Assembly: GCF_010015445.1 (NCBI RefSeq)
Contig: NC_053118.1
Location: 12,181,937-12,245,936, forward strand
Origin: Perca fluviatilis
Taxonomy: Eukaryota; Chordata; Actinopteri; Perciformes; Percidae
Length of the DNA: 64,000 nt
Direction of reading: 5' to 3'
Part shown: piece by piece, positions 36,304 to 49,215 of the stretch
Position numbering within the stretch: the first letter of the stretch is position 1
Layout: each line of letters begins with the position of its first letter
Translations under genes and position numbers: made by a program
Notes under the pieces: generated by a model
What the model was told of the DNA's origin: nothing
Databases searched by the model: none
Seen by the model: the letters and a program-made list of their open reading frames with translations, nothing else

Positions 36304-39047
36304 CTAGATGAGGAATTGATGGGCATAAGAAAAGGTTGGAGGTTTAACATGAACAATGTAATTGATATGAAATACCTTGTTTTGTAAAATTGGTCATTTC
36401 CAAGAAATGAGAAAAGTTTTTTTTTTCTAGTATTGTAACCAACCTGCACATCTCCTCCAACGCCTCCCACCATAGGGTCTTCTTCCAGAACCTTCACCAT
36501 CTCCACCGATGATGCTGGGTCCAACATAGTGTCAGAGTCACACACCTGAGTAAAACCCACAAAATAAACAGTGAGTTACCTGTGTTTTAGGGCCAAAGGT
36601 TCTCTGTCACTGTCATGTAAAAAGGCACACAGCTTGGAGAGTTTTTCCTTATCCGAATCAAGGGTCTAAGAATAGAGGGTGTCATATGCTGTAGATTATA
36701 AAAAATGTTTGATATTGTTTGAGCTGTATAAATAAGCATTACTTAACGTGGCTTGAGTCTAAATAACAACATGGCCAGTGGATAGTCCTCTGCAACAAAG
36801 ATTGACTAACTAAACCATCACCCTCTCTCCATTTTCTTCTATAAATGGTCATTTTTCTCCCTAACAAAATCAGGTGATGAAAACCAACTTAGAGCCCAAT
36901 CCCCATTAACAAATCACATCTGTTACAGGCCGAGCCTGAGGATAGCAACACTGTCCCTCCTTTGCTGAAGAGTACTGGCAAGATTACTGGCTGCACTGCA
37001 GTGAGTTCTTTTAAAATCTCTGATTAATGAGAGGTTTCTGGCAGGCTGCATCCAGCTGCAGGTGTTAGACAGCATCATATCAAAGCGTTTATACAGTAAG
37101 CTTGAAGTCCCCTTTTTGTAATGCAAACTCATTAAAATCGTTCTCATCTCATAATGAGGTTTCTCTTCAGTTTTACTCATTGCCCAAGAAGTCCTTTGGT
37201 AACACCACCAGATGAATTTTACAAGACAAATATGACGCAAGGACACTTATATAGTTATATATCTTCAATCTGATGGAATATAACCGTGCCCTTGGTTCAC
37301 GACTATACTATTTATCTCAACAGCCCATACTTATTTCATAATTTACTGGGTACATTGCAGATAACAACAGGTTTCCTGGTACTTCATCAGGTTGTGTGTT
37401 GCCAAGCTTGGCACTGTGGTTTGTGCTTTAAGCTCCTGTTTTTTATATTTAGTCACACCACCACACAATGTTGGTATTATTAGACTGTATTAGCCAGCCA
37501 AACACCCTTGGGAACTGGCTTTTTCAAAGATATAATTTAAATGTCATTAAAATACATACAGTAGGACTGTCTCTTTCAAGTTAATTTTTAAGCTATTTGA
37601 CATTGTCCGCCAGCAAACAGATGCGTAACCTTTTTTTGACACAGTTGTGGGCCCTGACTCTGAATACCACTCATTTAGATGATGTAACACTCAGCTCTGC
37701 GAAACAGATCTGTTTTTACACTAATGAGTTCATTCCTAAAAACAGATAAAACCCATTCTAAAAACGAATAAACCAACACAACTGACATTCCCTTGAGTGC
37801 ACAGTATAAACATTTTTTTTTAGATCTCTTATCAAAACAACCCAACACAAATTTGATTGATATTCCCTGGATTGGACACACAAAAAAATGTAAAAAAAAA
37901 AAACAAATCAAAAACTGAGATAGTTTTTCAAATGGACCCTTCACTTAGACATAAGCTACTGCCGCCCTTCTTCACGCTACACTTCACAACACGATGCACA
38001 CAGCCACCGTCCGTCTAAAAACAACACAAAAGACTCTTTGTGGACCCCATGTTTGGTTTGGCAGAGCCCCCCCTTCCCTTCTCCAGCCGTCTCTTTCTCC
38101 ATCTCTCTTTCTCTTCCCTTTCCCTCTTTCTTCAGCCCACACTGATGTCAGCTGTCCTTGTTTTACCTGTGTGTGTCTTTGTACATCCACAAAGATATAC
38201 ACACAGGCACACACCACTGAATATTTTATCTGTTATATAATGGTGTCTAATTTGCACCACTGACCCTCTTCATTCCCCCCTTCTTCTTCTTCCTCCTGTT
38301 TTTTTGTCCCTTTTGCATTCAATCTAGTCATTTCCACTATCTACCCTTCCCTCCTTTCACCGTTCATTCTTCTCGTTTAAACCCTTCTAACTATATCCAA
38401 TTTTAGTTTGACTGACTTACCTGCACATAGTCCATGCTCCTCCCCAGTGCTTTGAAGGCTGTATACATGACCTCTCTCTTTCCTCCCCACTTTTGCATGA
38501 TGCACACACACTTGTTGTTCAGCACCAGCCTGGAGACCTGCTGGAGGCTCTCGGCGTAGCTCTCATCCGTCTCCTTGGGCCCCCTGCTGTGATAGTTACT
38601 CCGCCACACGTACGTGGCCGATGCGTCCCATCCCATGATCTCTTTAAAAATCTCCATCATGTACAAGTCATCGTCCGTGTTCCCGTCGATCACCATGATC
38701 ACTTTGATCCCCGGGTACGTCAGCCTCTTCACCGACACCAGGCATTTCCTCAGGTAGTTTGGGTCCTCTTGATACGCCGCAATGCACAGCGCCAAGGACT
38801 TATTCAGTTTGATCGGCGTCTCTAAGGACCGCCGCATGTTTCGATGTTCTAATAGCGCAAAGAGGCTCTGGATAATGAGGTGGACGACCAAAATGGCGCC
38901 GTACAGCCCGAAGGATACGTGATTGCGGGTTGTGGTGAAGAACTGGTAGCCCATGATGTAGGCTGTGGAGATGCCCACCAGGAGGGACACGCCGAACATG
39001 GTTGTCCCACATATCCTCAGGTAGGTGAGGACTCTCTGACATCTCAT
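35374..39047 (-). CDS. has2: Hyaluronan synthase 2 (three coding exons, complete CDS)
   Basis: Joining 38421-39047, 36444-36545 and 35374-36303 gives 552 residues, the length of human HAS2, with near-collinear sequence throughout. HAS2 is a multi-pass plasma-membrane family 2 glycosyltransferase. It alternately adds GlcNAc and glucuronic acid from UDP-sugars and extrudes hyaluronan; it is needed for heart-cushion and matrix formation in vertebrates. Visible parts: two N-terminal membrane segments (about 11-33 and 45-67), the cytosolic GT domain with DGN (121-123), WGGKRE (187-192), DSD (212-214), GDDRHL (312-317) and QQTRW (350-354), then C-terminal membrane segments from about 375 to 530. 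Cytosolic residues used for regulation in human HAS2 are present: Thr110, Lys190, Ser221. Both coding introns are phase 0 with GT/AG ends. The start is fixed by homology and lies directly after a splice acceptor. HAS1 and HAS3 fit less well. No disruption seen; presumably functional. Confidence 0.97.
36444..36545 (-). CDS. has2: has2 exon 3 (residues 210-243)
   Basis: 102 bp, exactly 34 codons, phase 0 at both ends. It begins [10 protein letters not shown], which carries the DXD-type UDP-sugar/metal site, and ends GGDVQ. The acceptor CAG lies just upstream on the minus strand and the donor is GTTGGT. The extension of this frame past 36444 is intron read-through and should be ignored. Confidence 0.95.
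36546..38420 (-). other. has2 intron 2 (1,875 bp, phase 0)
   Basis: Bounded by donor GTAAGT and acceptor CAG. AT-rich and non-coding, with a pyrimidine-rich stretch at 38040-38140 and 38270-38300. No mobile element recognised. Confidence 0.85.
38421..39047 (-). CDS. has2: has2 exon 2 (first coding exon, residues 1-209)
   Basis: The ATG (39045-39047) follows at once a pyrimidine-rich acceptor whose AG lies at 39048-39049. The exon ends in DYVQ with a strong donor, GTAAGT, at 38415-38420, and the frame beyond the donor soon stops. It encodes the two N-terminal membrane helices and the first half of the glycosyltransferase domain, including DGN and WGGKRE. Starting the coding exon exactly at the ATG matches the known vertebrate HAS2 layout with an untranslated first exon. 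Confidence 0.96.
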
Positions 39048-40061
39048 CTAGGGACAGAATGTAGAGAAAAGGGTCACATTTAGTCAATGTAGTCCAAAAA
39101 ATGATTGGATTTTATAGTATTAATAAAAAGCTGCTATGGAATGAAGTCATTGTATTCATATACTTCAACTAAACAAGAAGAAGAGAGTGACTTCCTGCAA
39201 ATATCAGATGTCCATCAAATTAGTGAGCTATAATCAGATACATGTGAGAAACGGTCATTCACAGCTTTTCAGCATATTCTTTTACGGGCACACACAATCT
39301 TGCTTTACTACAACAAACCCAGGTAGAGAAAGCAGTACAGTTTCCCCTCCTTTTTTATTCCCTTCTTCTCCCTCTCCCTCCCTCTTACCCCTGCCCAAAA
39401 TCCCTGTCTAAATGTCAGACAGTTGTGAGTAGCCGATTGTTCCAACTCTCACTCGCACAACTTTAGTGTGGGTGGGCGCACATTACAAGATTTTTTGACC
39501 CAATTTACCAACAAGCTGGCTGCCCCTGCCAAAGTGCTCTCTAAATGCCTCATAGAGAAACTTTTTTTCCCATCTGTATTGTAAAGAAGGGGGTTCAAAA
39601 AGATTTTCAGGCAAGGAACTCTGATCTAGACCATGAAAGATGATTCTGTGTTTTAATGTGGGGACCAGTGAAGAACATTTCCATGCTTTGCTCTGAGCGA
39701 CGACATGAGCCCGCTGCATTATATCTTCTGCTTAAAATCCTGAACTTTGTTTCCAGCCCTCATTATGTTGCTACCGCCATCTGTTTGGCAGACCAGCGGA
39801 GACCCACTCAGCGTGGCTCAACGCAGAGCGGACCACCCTGTGATGTCATCTGTTTATATCTCCGTGGGAAGAAGAAGACAAGAGCCTTTTAGATTTTCTT
39901 ATGCTGCACGTGTGTTTCTCCCCCTCTGTGTTTCCCCCATAAAAAGTACAAGAGAACATCACTTCTTGCACTAAATCAATACAAAGATAAAGATGTCACG
40001 TGAAGAGATAAGTGGCATGATGTTTTGTTGCTTTAAACATTATGAAGAACATCATTTAGAG

Positions 40062-40380
40062 CAGTGGTGGTTCTCAATCTTTTTTCAATAATGTACCCCC
40101 TTTTGAAATCCAAGTACACCTTGAACAGTGCAAAACTTTTTTGGTAGAAAAAAAAAGCCTATGACGAGTTAGAACACTTTGCCTGTTTAAGCTGAGCAAC
40201 AACCTTGTAATTGAAACACTGTAAACGCTACCCTACATTTTAAATGTTTAGAATCCATCACTGAATTCAGTATAATTATTTTAGGAATTATGCAAAAAAG
40301 AAAACGCACATAACACCTGCAGTACTCCATAAATCCCCTAGGGGTACAAGTACCCCCATTTGAGGGAGTTTGAACCTTTG
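40062..40380. mobile_element. Degenerate hAT-like MITE in has2 intron 1
   Basis: Begins CAGTGGTGGTTCTCAATC, and its right end reads as CAAAGGTTCAAACTCC on the other strand. TGTACCCCC and AAGTACCCCC occur inside the ends. The target duplication has been lost. Confidence 0.5.
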
Positions 40381-40900
40381 ACATTATTACGTCAAAGTAA
40401 GTCAGCGGGGAACCCTGACCGTCATTTTCACACTTTCGGCTGCATTTTCAAATTTACGAAACTCTGTTTTTGGTGCCCCTGCATTTACAGTAGTGAGCTT
40501 TGCAAATGATTTGTACTTTTGCATATTTCATCATGATATTACATTATGTGTAAGTTTAGTCAAGACGAATAAGACCTGGTAATCAGGACAAGGGACAAAA
40601 GAAAAGAAGAGTACACAAAGGCCATCAGTGTTTGTGATTGGGCAAGAGTTATTCACACCACACCCAAACACACAAGACAGATGGAGGGAGGGAGAGATCA
40701 ATGCATTGAGTGAAAAAAGAAATAATTCTGAAGACTAAAGAGGGGAGGGGCAGAGAGAAGGAAATAAAGGATAACTAACAGCAGTTCACACTGAGCAGAA
40801 AGGAAGACTGATATCTAGAAAGACTGCAAGAGAAAAACAAAGTTAGAGACACTGTGAGAGTAGCAGGGCAGATAGTGAGAGGCTAAGCTAAGAGAGAGGA

Positions 40901-40910
<10 letters not shown>

Positions 40911-40969
<59 letters not shown>
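40911..40969. repeat. (AC)n microsatellite
   Basis: 59 bp with one CC interruption. Confidence 0.97.
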
Positions 40970-40971
<2 letters not shown>

Positions 40972-41095
40972 CTTGGCTCAGAAATAATGCCTTTTTCATT
41001 TGATCATTGGATGAGAAGGCCACAACCAGTGTTGCAGGCCTCCTCTGGCATGTGGCAAGGCTTTTAACGTCAGCCACTCATTTACAAGACCCCTG

Positions 41096-41114
41096 ACACA
41101 CACATACACATACA

Positions 41115-41181
<67 letters not shown>
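41096..41181. repeat. Head-to-head CA/GT palindromic microsatellite
   Basis: ACACACATACACATACACAC runs straight into GTGTGT for about 65 bp, so the left part can pair with the right. Confidence 0.95.
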
Positions 41182-41185
<4 letters not shown>

Positions 41186-41904
41186 CAAACACATTTTAAA
41201 TTGTTTTAAGCTGAAAGTGTGTTTCAACTCGTGCATGTATGTGTGTGTAATGTTTTACAACTATATAAGGTAGTGCAAAACAAACTCTTTCACCCTTGCT
41301 CTCTGCATCAACTTTGTATGAACTCATGTTTCACCATAAATGTGCAAAAAAGATGTACCTAATAGTTTGTGAATGTTTGGATTACATATTATATTGTAAA
41401 AAAAATAAATCTTTGTTATTAAGGCAGGACGTCATCACAAATCTTTTTGATATACCTCCTTGACCAGGGCAGACACATTCACACCTACTGGGAATTAGCA
41501 GTTTCCAATTCACCTAACCTACTATACATGTCTTTGGTCTGTAGGAGGAAATGGGAGAACATGGGAGGAAACCACTGCAGACACATGATGGAGAACATGC
41601 AAACTCCACACAGCATTTGTTGCTTTTTGGCTGCTTGTTAATTCATGATCCACACTTAACTTGCAACGCTCGCTCTGGTTAAACGTTTGTGGTTAAAAAT
41701 ACATAACCAAACTGTTTAATTTAATTTAAATCATAATCCACGATTGCTCATATCTCATTGCAGACCAACTGAATGCTGGCAAACATATTCAAGTGATTCA
41801 GTGCAAAAAGAGACTCTGCTACTTGTTAGGATGTGTTGCTCATCATAGCATCATACACTCTCATGGGCGTGTGATCCAATAAAGGTCAAGACTAATAGTT
41901 AGCT

Positions 41905-42012
<108 letters not shown>

Positions 42013-42483
42013 AGTCAGGGGATCACCAAAGTTAGCCTGATTCATCATGAATGTCCATACAAAAATGTCATGGCAACCCTTCCAATAGTTGTTGAGATAT
42101 TTCTGTTTGGACCAAAGTGGTGGAAACACCAACTGAGAAAATGACAATGCAATTTATATAGCCATGCGCTAAGCTAATAATGCAGGATACATAGACAGAA
42201 ATCCTTTGTATAATATATTTTAATGGGTATAAGGTATCCATACCGATATCTTCTAATACATTATTTAAGTTTTCATGTATAATTGTGTGTGTGTCAACAT
42301 TTTGACATTGAATTGAGACTCAGATTAATCCTATTAGCGTTTCTGGGACTGGGAACTCTGTGTCCTTTAGTATAAGAAGTGATTTAGTATAGACATGAGA
42401 ATTACCACATGCTGTAATAACTAAGATATATTTGTTACTTGTCTGGGTAAATGTGAATGCCATTAGGTCTAAATGCTGGCCAT

Positions 42484-42495
42484 GTGTGCGTGTGT

Positions 42496-42585
<90 letters not shown>

Positions 42586-42622
42586 AGAGTGTGTTTGTGT
42601 GGTGTGTGTGTGTGTGTGTGTG
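42484..42622. repeat. (GT)n microsatellite with interruptions
   Basis: GT with GCGT, TCTG, GGAGA and GGTG interruptions. Confidence 0.97.
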
Positions 42623-42837
42623 CCAAATATGTTGGCTCAGCATAATATGTACAGTGTGTGTTTAGCCAGTGTGCGTACATGCACACAGGAAGAGATGTAC
42701 GTGTGTGAGCGTATGTGCGCTGTGGAGAGGAAGAGTTGGTTTGACTGAACCCACAGGAGAGCAGTGGAAGCCCTGTCAGCAGGGTCCTACTTCCAAGGCC
42801 TGAGATGGGACATAAAATATAACAAGGCTTGCCAGAC

Positions 42838-42839
<2 letters not shown>

Positions 42840-42935
<96 letters not shown>

Positions 42936-42963
42936 TTTATAAAGTAAGTATGTGTGTATGTGA

Positions 42964-43056
<93 letters not shown>
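42840..43056. repeat. Two long (GT)n tracts separated by 35 bp
   Basis: 42840-42934 and 42969-43056, split by CTTTATAAAGTAAGTATG. Confidence 0.98.
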
Positions 43057-43057
<1 letters not shown>

Positions 43058-43609
43058 ATTACTGTATGATCTGCACAGGCAGTATGAATCTAAAGCCGAG
43101 CCAAAAAAGACATCTTGCCGGTTTGTGTGGAGCTGAGATAACATTAAGCTTACATCTTTATTTTATTGTGACTCAGCGGTCACTGACTACAAGTGTAACA
43201 TTCATAAATCAGCTATTCACATATAAAACTTGAATGTTGATCTGAAGAGCGAGCCAGCTCACCCCTGTGGCTGGTGTACTGTACTGAGAATGAATACTTG
43301 GGTAATTTAATAAACTGAGGGCATAGTTCTTTATTATATGGATTTACAATATATAACAGGCTAATGTAGATATAGTAATGATGTTTATGGTTCGCTAAAA
43401 GCCTCTAAGTGTTGATCCATTGAAGAAATATTGGACTAAGTCTACGCTATCACCAAGACAGTATTGGAAAACCAGACCTGCTGAGGTCATACACACCTTT
43501 GAAATCACAAACGCATGATGTTCTGCCAGCAAAACGCACACATGCAAAAATGGAGAGATGCATAGTGAGCAAGCAATGCACATATGGAACTTGTGCGTGC
43601 CTTTGTGTT

Positions 43610-43612
<3 letters not shown>

Positions 43613-43648
<36 letters not shown>

Positions 43649-43657
43649 GTGCGTGTG
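43613..43657. repeat. (GT)n microsatellite, short
   Basis: GT with GCGT at its end. Confidence 0.95.
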
Positions 43658-43969
43658 AGCTGGGCAGGGCTGGAAAAGGCCAGGATGCATTTTAAAAGCA
43701 TTAAATATGGAGATGGCCCTCGTGACAGTTGTAGCAGGATGCAGGAAAAGGCTCACATGTTCCGAAGCAGATGATGAGGCAGCGGAGAGGGAGCGGCTGT
43801 GAAAGACTCCAGAGTTGGCTGCCGACTTATGCGAGACACACTCGACGCCCTCAAGGCCGGCGCGTATACGTCTGCCCTACCTTCTTGAGCTGCTTTCTGT
43901 TATAAGGTCTACTAGAAATGTGCATGTCAAACATGTCAAATAAATACACACAGTCATTGATGGAGTACT

Positions 43970-44570
43970 CTGCTGCTGGACACGGACTGGAGAACGACTC
44001 GAGTCACTATTCTTTGGACTTTTGACTCAACTTGGACTGGCGCACTGATGACTTGGACTCTAGGATTTAAGAACTAGGACTCGGAAGTTGGATGAAGTTT
44101 CTGACTACTTTTACGTGTAACAGGCAGTGATGGAGTACTTCAGATTCATTTTATTTAAAACAGGGACAATGCAAAAGTTAACATTAACCTTGTATAAAAA
44201 CAAAGAGAGATGCATTGTGCCAGGTTGTAGCACAAGCTATTTTCCGCCCGTAGTCCCTTAACAGGTCATTAACACAATAAAAATGCCATGCAAGTGAAAT
44301 ACAAAACATTAAAATATACAATTTTACAACAACAATTGTTCCCCCTTCCTAAAACCAACCCCCCCACCCCACACCAACAAAGCTATGCACTCAAAATCCT
44401 TATATCTTAACACTTGAGTCCTGGACTCGTGTTGCTATTCTCTGGACTTGTGACTCGACTTGAACTCAGGTAATGGTGACTCGACTCAAACTCGACTCAA
44501 ACTCGACTCAGACTCATCTTTGGTGACTCGGACTTGGACTGGAACACTGGGGACTCAAGACTTGACATAC
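43970..44570. repeat. ACTCG-rich repeat interrupted by an A/T-rich insert
   Basis: Words such as GACTCGACT and GGACTTGGACT crowd 43990-44100 and 44410-44565, including AACTCGACTC in tandem at 44485-44515. 44125-44345 between them is AT-rich and resembles a retroelement tail inserted into the repeat. Confidence 0.45.
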
Positions 44571-44752
44571 AGTAGCCTATATTTAATGTATGGATATAAA
44601 AGCAACAACTGTCATAAATCTATAGCTTAATTTTATTCATCTCATATTGCTGCAGTCAAATGGATGCTGCACTGCACAATTGAACTGAAAGGTTATGGGA
44701 GCTTTCAAAGGCGCCGCTAGGAAGTCGCCGACTCTCCCCACTCCCCACTCCT

Positions 44753-44776
44753 CCCTCCCTCCCTCCCTCCCTTTCT
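44753..44776. repeat. (CCCT)n tetranucleotide repeat
   Basis: About six CCCT units, in a pyrimidine-rich strand. Confidence 0.9.
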
Positions 44777-45482
44777 CCTCCTCTTCCTTGTCCCTCTCAT
44801 AAACCCCCCATGTGGTCACTGTGTGCTGTTGTTGTGGGAGTGTTGTCAATATAAGAACCGGAACTTAACGGTAACACCACCCACCGCACTGCGCTGCACT
44901 ACTCCATACATGATTGGAATCAGGTGGACAGGGCCACGACTGGCAGAGGTACAATGTTACAACATAACTTGGGAGTTGACTTTTACATTCCCTGTCTCTT
45001 TATTTCCTCGCCTTCTGTATGCTATTAGAACCAGGTGGGATAAAGTTCCAACTGGCAAAGGCACAAAGGTTACAACATCTAAAGAGAGTGCTTGTGTTAT
45101 CGGTTTCTTCGTTGTGTATCATCTCAATATATCTACCGCAGCAGTTGGGGGTTGCATCATTTTAGCTCTAATCAATTTTAAAGTGAAAGTGGATGGTAAA
45201 GCTGCAATTCATTATTTAATAAAACACTGGTAAATCTCAATTTCAAAGCCAAACTATTCTGTTTGGTATTTTGGCATGTTCCCCTCCCTTTGACTCATCC
45301 CTTGCTCCCTTTTTTTTTTTTTTTTTTGTGAATGAGTAGAAGGAAGCGATGCAAACATATACTACACAGAGGGTGTTAGAGGAAGATGGAGCGAGGAAAA
45401 GTTGCAAAAAAAAAGATGGAGAACAACAGTTTGGTATTCAGTAAGAAAAGAAAGAAAGTGTGTTGGAAGGAAGGTAGTGAGT

Positions 45483-45486
<4 letters not shown>

Positions 45487-45531
<45 letters not shown>
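45487..45531. repeat. (GA)n tract
   Basis: About 45 bp of GA, a mirror repeat. Confidence 0.97.
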
Positions 45532-45534
<3 letters not shown>

Positions 45535-47999
45535 AGGGATGGCAGACACCAAAAGAAGAGGAGGGGGAGGAGACTGGTGGTAGACTTGGCTCAGTTCACT
45601 GCCAGCTGAGGCACTGGACTTACGCCACCGTGACAGGCTCCAAGATGTTCAGCCAAATTACAGATGTGTCTCATGCCTCCCTCTAGAGCCACTCCTCTGT
45701 CTAGTTTATTGTTTGGTTTCCTTCCTATACAGTCACAAAGACAGCAAAAGTGTTCACTGTGTTTCTCCTGCTTCTGAAGGCCATGAGATGTCTGGCATAA
45801 AACATTTTAAACTGTTTCTCCTTTTCTGAATCCAGCCTGTCTCTGTGATCCAACACTTTCCCTTATCTGACTACAGACAGTTATCAACGGTGCTCTAAAA
45901 TAACTCCCTTCTTCCCTACATGGTAGAAATTTCTATTCTAGCACTCTGTATTATCATGGTTAATTACAGCTAAGAGATAACAGAGGCATGAAAACCCATA
46001 GGGAGCCTGAAACATTAGGAAGGAAGCAAGGATGTGACTGTGATTTGGATTTAAAATGTCTGACCTTTTGTCATGTGAGTGAGGTATATTAACATCCTAC
46101 TTTATTCTGATCATTCTATAACTTGTAATTTGATGCTGATTTCTTGAATGTGAATAAACCTTTATAATCAAGAAACAGTGTCAGCAGATTCCTCTCTACA
46201 CAGCAACGCACCATCGATACCATATAAACTACATGAGCTTTTCCACAAGATATACCACAAGTTACATCGTCGAAATCATCTAAAAAGAAAATGTTCAGGA
46301 GCCAACTATGTCTGCTGCGCAGCGAGCACAGCTTACTTTGTGCAGCTCCTGGGTTACTTTAACGTAATGCCTGGACCTGTGCATTAACATTGGCATCAGC
46401 CCTCCCTGTGAGAGCCTTTGACTCAGTATGAGGTAGTGGCAGTCTAACTCAGAAACTCGCTGGCATCCACATTTTCACTTTTACTGGCTGGCTGAAGCGT
46501 TGCTTTACTGCTACTTTATCGAGGGAACCTGGAAAGAATACTGTGGCATTAATGCAGAATAGATGAGGTAGGTGGTGGTGTTGTGGGTTTGGGAGGGGCT
46601 GCACATATATGCTTTCCTAACTTCAGTAGTTATACCTTGCCAGCCCCAAGGCCCTATACCCTGAAGGACCCATGCTGTGAGCAGTAATGGCACGTGGGAC
46701 TTGTTGTGAGCCCTAATGGAGACCAGCTATGGAATGCCTTCCTCTGTTAAGTAGTAAACTGCTCTGTGCGCTGTGTGGAAGAACATCCTGTAGCAATGAT
46801 GAGTCTACAGTGAAATGTATGACTGTGTCACCTATGGAAGAGTGCTTTTCTTCCTCTTTTGGCATGACCAGCTACAGTACAGTAGGCAACATTCATGGAC
46901 TACCCACATTGCTGCACATAAGATTTAAATCTCGGTTTAAGTACTTTATATGTTCCGCTAACAGGGACCAGAGATGGATTGCCTTTCTTAACTGTACAGC
47001 GAGCCAAATGCTCAGCGGAGGGAACTCCCTCGAGGGCTGCGATTAGGGACAGTATGTTGGTATTAGTCTGGATACATGTCTGCATTGACAGAGGGTCCAC
47101 ACATGCACTGATTATACAAAGAACCTTTGTCCTCAAACTATCCTTTTAAAACCTACATATGGATTTCAAACTAAGTAAATGCTGATAAGTGTGGTAGCCA
47201 CTGTAAAGGTTTCTCCAGAAGTACAGCAATACTGGACATATTTCTAAACAATTCACTGCAGAAGAGAAGCTAATGTGAAAGAACGTGGTGGATAAACTGT
47301 ATCTATGCTTCAGATACTTTTGGAAAAGCCAGAAAGGTTAAGTTCCTGCACAGTAGGGGACGTGTGGTACCTCTTACATTGACATATCAATACTGACAGT
47401 GGACTAAATGCTTGACCGCTCCTTACAGGTGGATATCACCGTGGTTCCAGCTTGCACTGCGTGAGCATGAGAATGCATCAGGAAGAGAGAAGCCAGGTCA
47501 GTAGGAAGTAGATTCCATGTGTAGGATAGAACGTGAGACCGGGTTGGCTGTACATAATAATGTCAGAGAGGCTTAGACATCCAACTCACAGATGGGCATT
47601 CCTTGTGTGGGTTTTATATTAGCCAGCAGTTGTATCTGCACACTGAGAGTGTAGACAGTGTAGGCGGATGAAGGAAGAGAGTATGGCCAAAGAGTGTGAC
47701 AGATGTTCATTTGCATTTGTGCATAATGTGTGTAGTGGGTGTGTGGGGAAGTTCTAATGCCCACAACAAGGAAACAATGTGCAAACATTATGGCACCTGC
47801 ATACGCTTTCGGTCATGTGTGCATGCATCTATACATTTCTGATCACTAACACAAGATCGGTGTGAAGATCAGAGGGGTTGGATGGACACTTCAGCAAGGT
47901 AAATGTCTGCCACCACTATACCCTGCCACTCAGAGGACATTAGTATTATCAACAATTAGTACGTAGGTGTCTAAAACATAAAGGCCATTCAGTGTCCAC

Positions 48000-48180
48000 G
48001 TGTGCGCAAATACCGGTCTTTCACGTGTGTCATCAAATTCCGCGCTCCACGCTGAACGAGTCCAAATCCAGCCTTCCCATTGGCTCACATACCTTAAAGA
48101 ATGACGTACAGCTTTGCGACGTCATCTATTTAGTTTATTCTCAGGCTGATGAAAAATGGCTCGGCAAAGACTATGTGTAG
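48000..48180. promoter_or_regulatory. GC-richer block with CRE-like half sites near has2 exon 1
   Basis: TGACGT (48102-48107) and ACGTCA (48119-48124) lie 17 bp apart, near an ATTGG (48079-48083, inverted CCAAT) and two CACGTG-like words (47998-48026). It is 0.5-0.7 kb into the proposed first intron. Function is inferred from motifs only. Confidence 0.25.
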
Positions 48181-48704
48181 GTTTGTTAAGAGTAATCGGG
48201 CCGGATATGTTTGGCACATTTTCACAGCTGGCACTCCTGAGCAAAGAGGAATGCTGATGTCCGTGTCAGTTAGGGAAAAACTAAACTTTTGACACACCTT
48301 TCTTCTTTTTAGTATTAATGTAATACCATTTAATGTAGCTATGATCTGTGGAGGAAAAAAGACGCAATTAAAAAAAAAAAAATGTAAAACCTTCCAGTGG
48401 TTTTACGCACGACCCGTTAAGGCGCATTAAGAGAGATAAAAACGACCGTGACAGTTGCATGGCATGCCCCCCAACTTAAAGCTTCACGCCCATTATTGAG
48501 CTTAAATATTGGACAACATCCGTATTGTTTATAATTATGAAAGATACCTCATATTTATAAATGTATTGAAATGAGAGTTTGGAGCATGAACATGTCCAAG
48601 AAGAATAATTTGAATGCATTTAATTACAGATTCTGATGGAACATTTATTCCAGTCTGTCAGCAAGCCGCAGGCTCGCTAGACCAAAGGATCACCGGCCGC
48701 CTAC

Positions 48705-49010
48705 CTTGAAGCAGCTGTTGTCCTCTCGTAGTCCTTGGGAAAGGATGCGGTCAGCTCCGGCGGCTATGGTACCGCTCCACAGGGAGAAAAAGTCTCGACA
48801 AAGTTTGAAAGGACACTTGTGTAGTAATGTGTCTCATGAATCCGCTGACATTGATCCTCATTAATAAGAAGAGAAACGTGCACGTTCCCCTAAGTTTGCT
48901 CAGCTGGATGCTCAAAAATATTCACGACTGATGTCCTCACTAGTTTCTAAAAGTCTGTCTGCAGTCATTAACGCTACACCGCAGGCTTCTTAGGTGCACA
49001 AGCACAGACA
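48705..49010 (-). other. has2: Probable untranslated exon 1 of has2 (5' UTR)
   Basis: Reading the minus strand, the segment ends in CTTCAAG followed by GTAGGC, a good donor at 48699-48704, in a locally richer, repeat-free block 9.7 kb upstream of the coding start. Vertebrate HAS2 genes have a non-coding first exon of a few hundred bases separated by a long intron, so position and donor fit. The transcription start is estimated from TATA-like sequence near 49035-49042. The segment contains a short upstream ORF (48912-48968). Exact limits are inferred. Confidence 0.6.
48912..48968 (-). CDS. Short upstream ORF in the predicted has2 5' UTR (18 codons)
   Basis: An ATG at 48966-48968 opens an 18-codon frame that ends in TGA at 48912-48914, entirely inside the proposed exon 1. 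Two further ATGs follow in the same exon. Such upstream ORFs can lower translation of the main frame. Whether it is translated or conserved cannot be told here. Confidence 0.3.
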   Translation of the reverse strand: MTADRLLETSEDISREYF

Positions 49011-49030
49011 TCATGTCAGTCAACTTTGGC

Positions 49031-49060
49031 ATCATTCATATAAAAAAGTATAAATAAAGA
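49031..49060 (-). promoter_or_regulatory. TATA-like core promoter candidate for has2
   Basis: An AT-rich block containing TATATGAA and TTTATAC on the minus strand lies about 30 bases upstream of the proposed exon 1 start. On the plus strand it also contains TATAAATA (49049-49056), so direction cannot be decided from the motif alone. Assignment rests on the neighbouring exon 1 call. Confidence 0.35.
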
Positions 49061-49181
49061 GTAGAATATGCAAAAATGATAAATATTTTTCTCCATCAAC
49101 GTCTGGCAGCTTCATTCATATTTTCTAAGTTTTTAAAAGTTACAAAAAAAGCCATCCACTCTGGCAGCGTCAATCATGATC

Positions 49182-49215
<34 letters not shown>

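Noticed and set aside
38493..39087. Plus-strand and second minus-strand frames over has2 exon 2
   Set aside because: Shadows of the conserved has2 coding exon.
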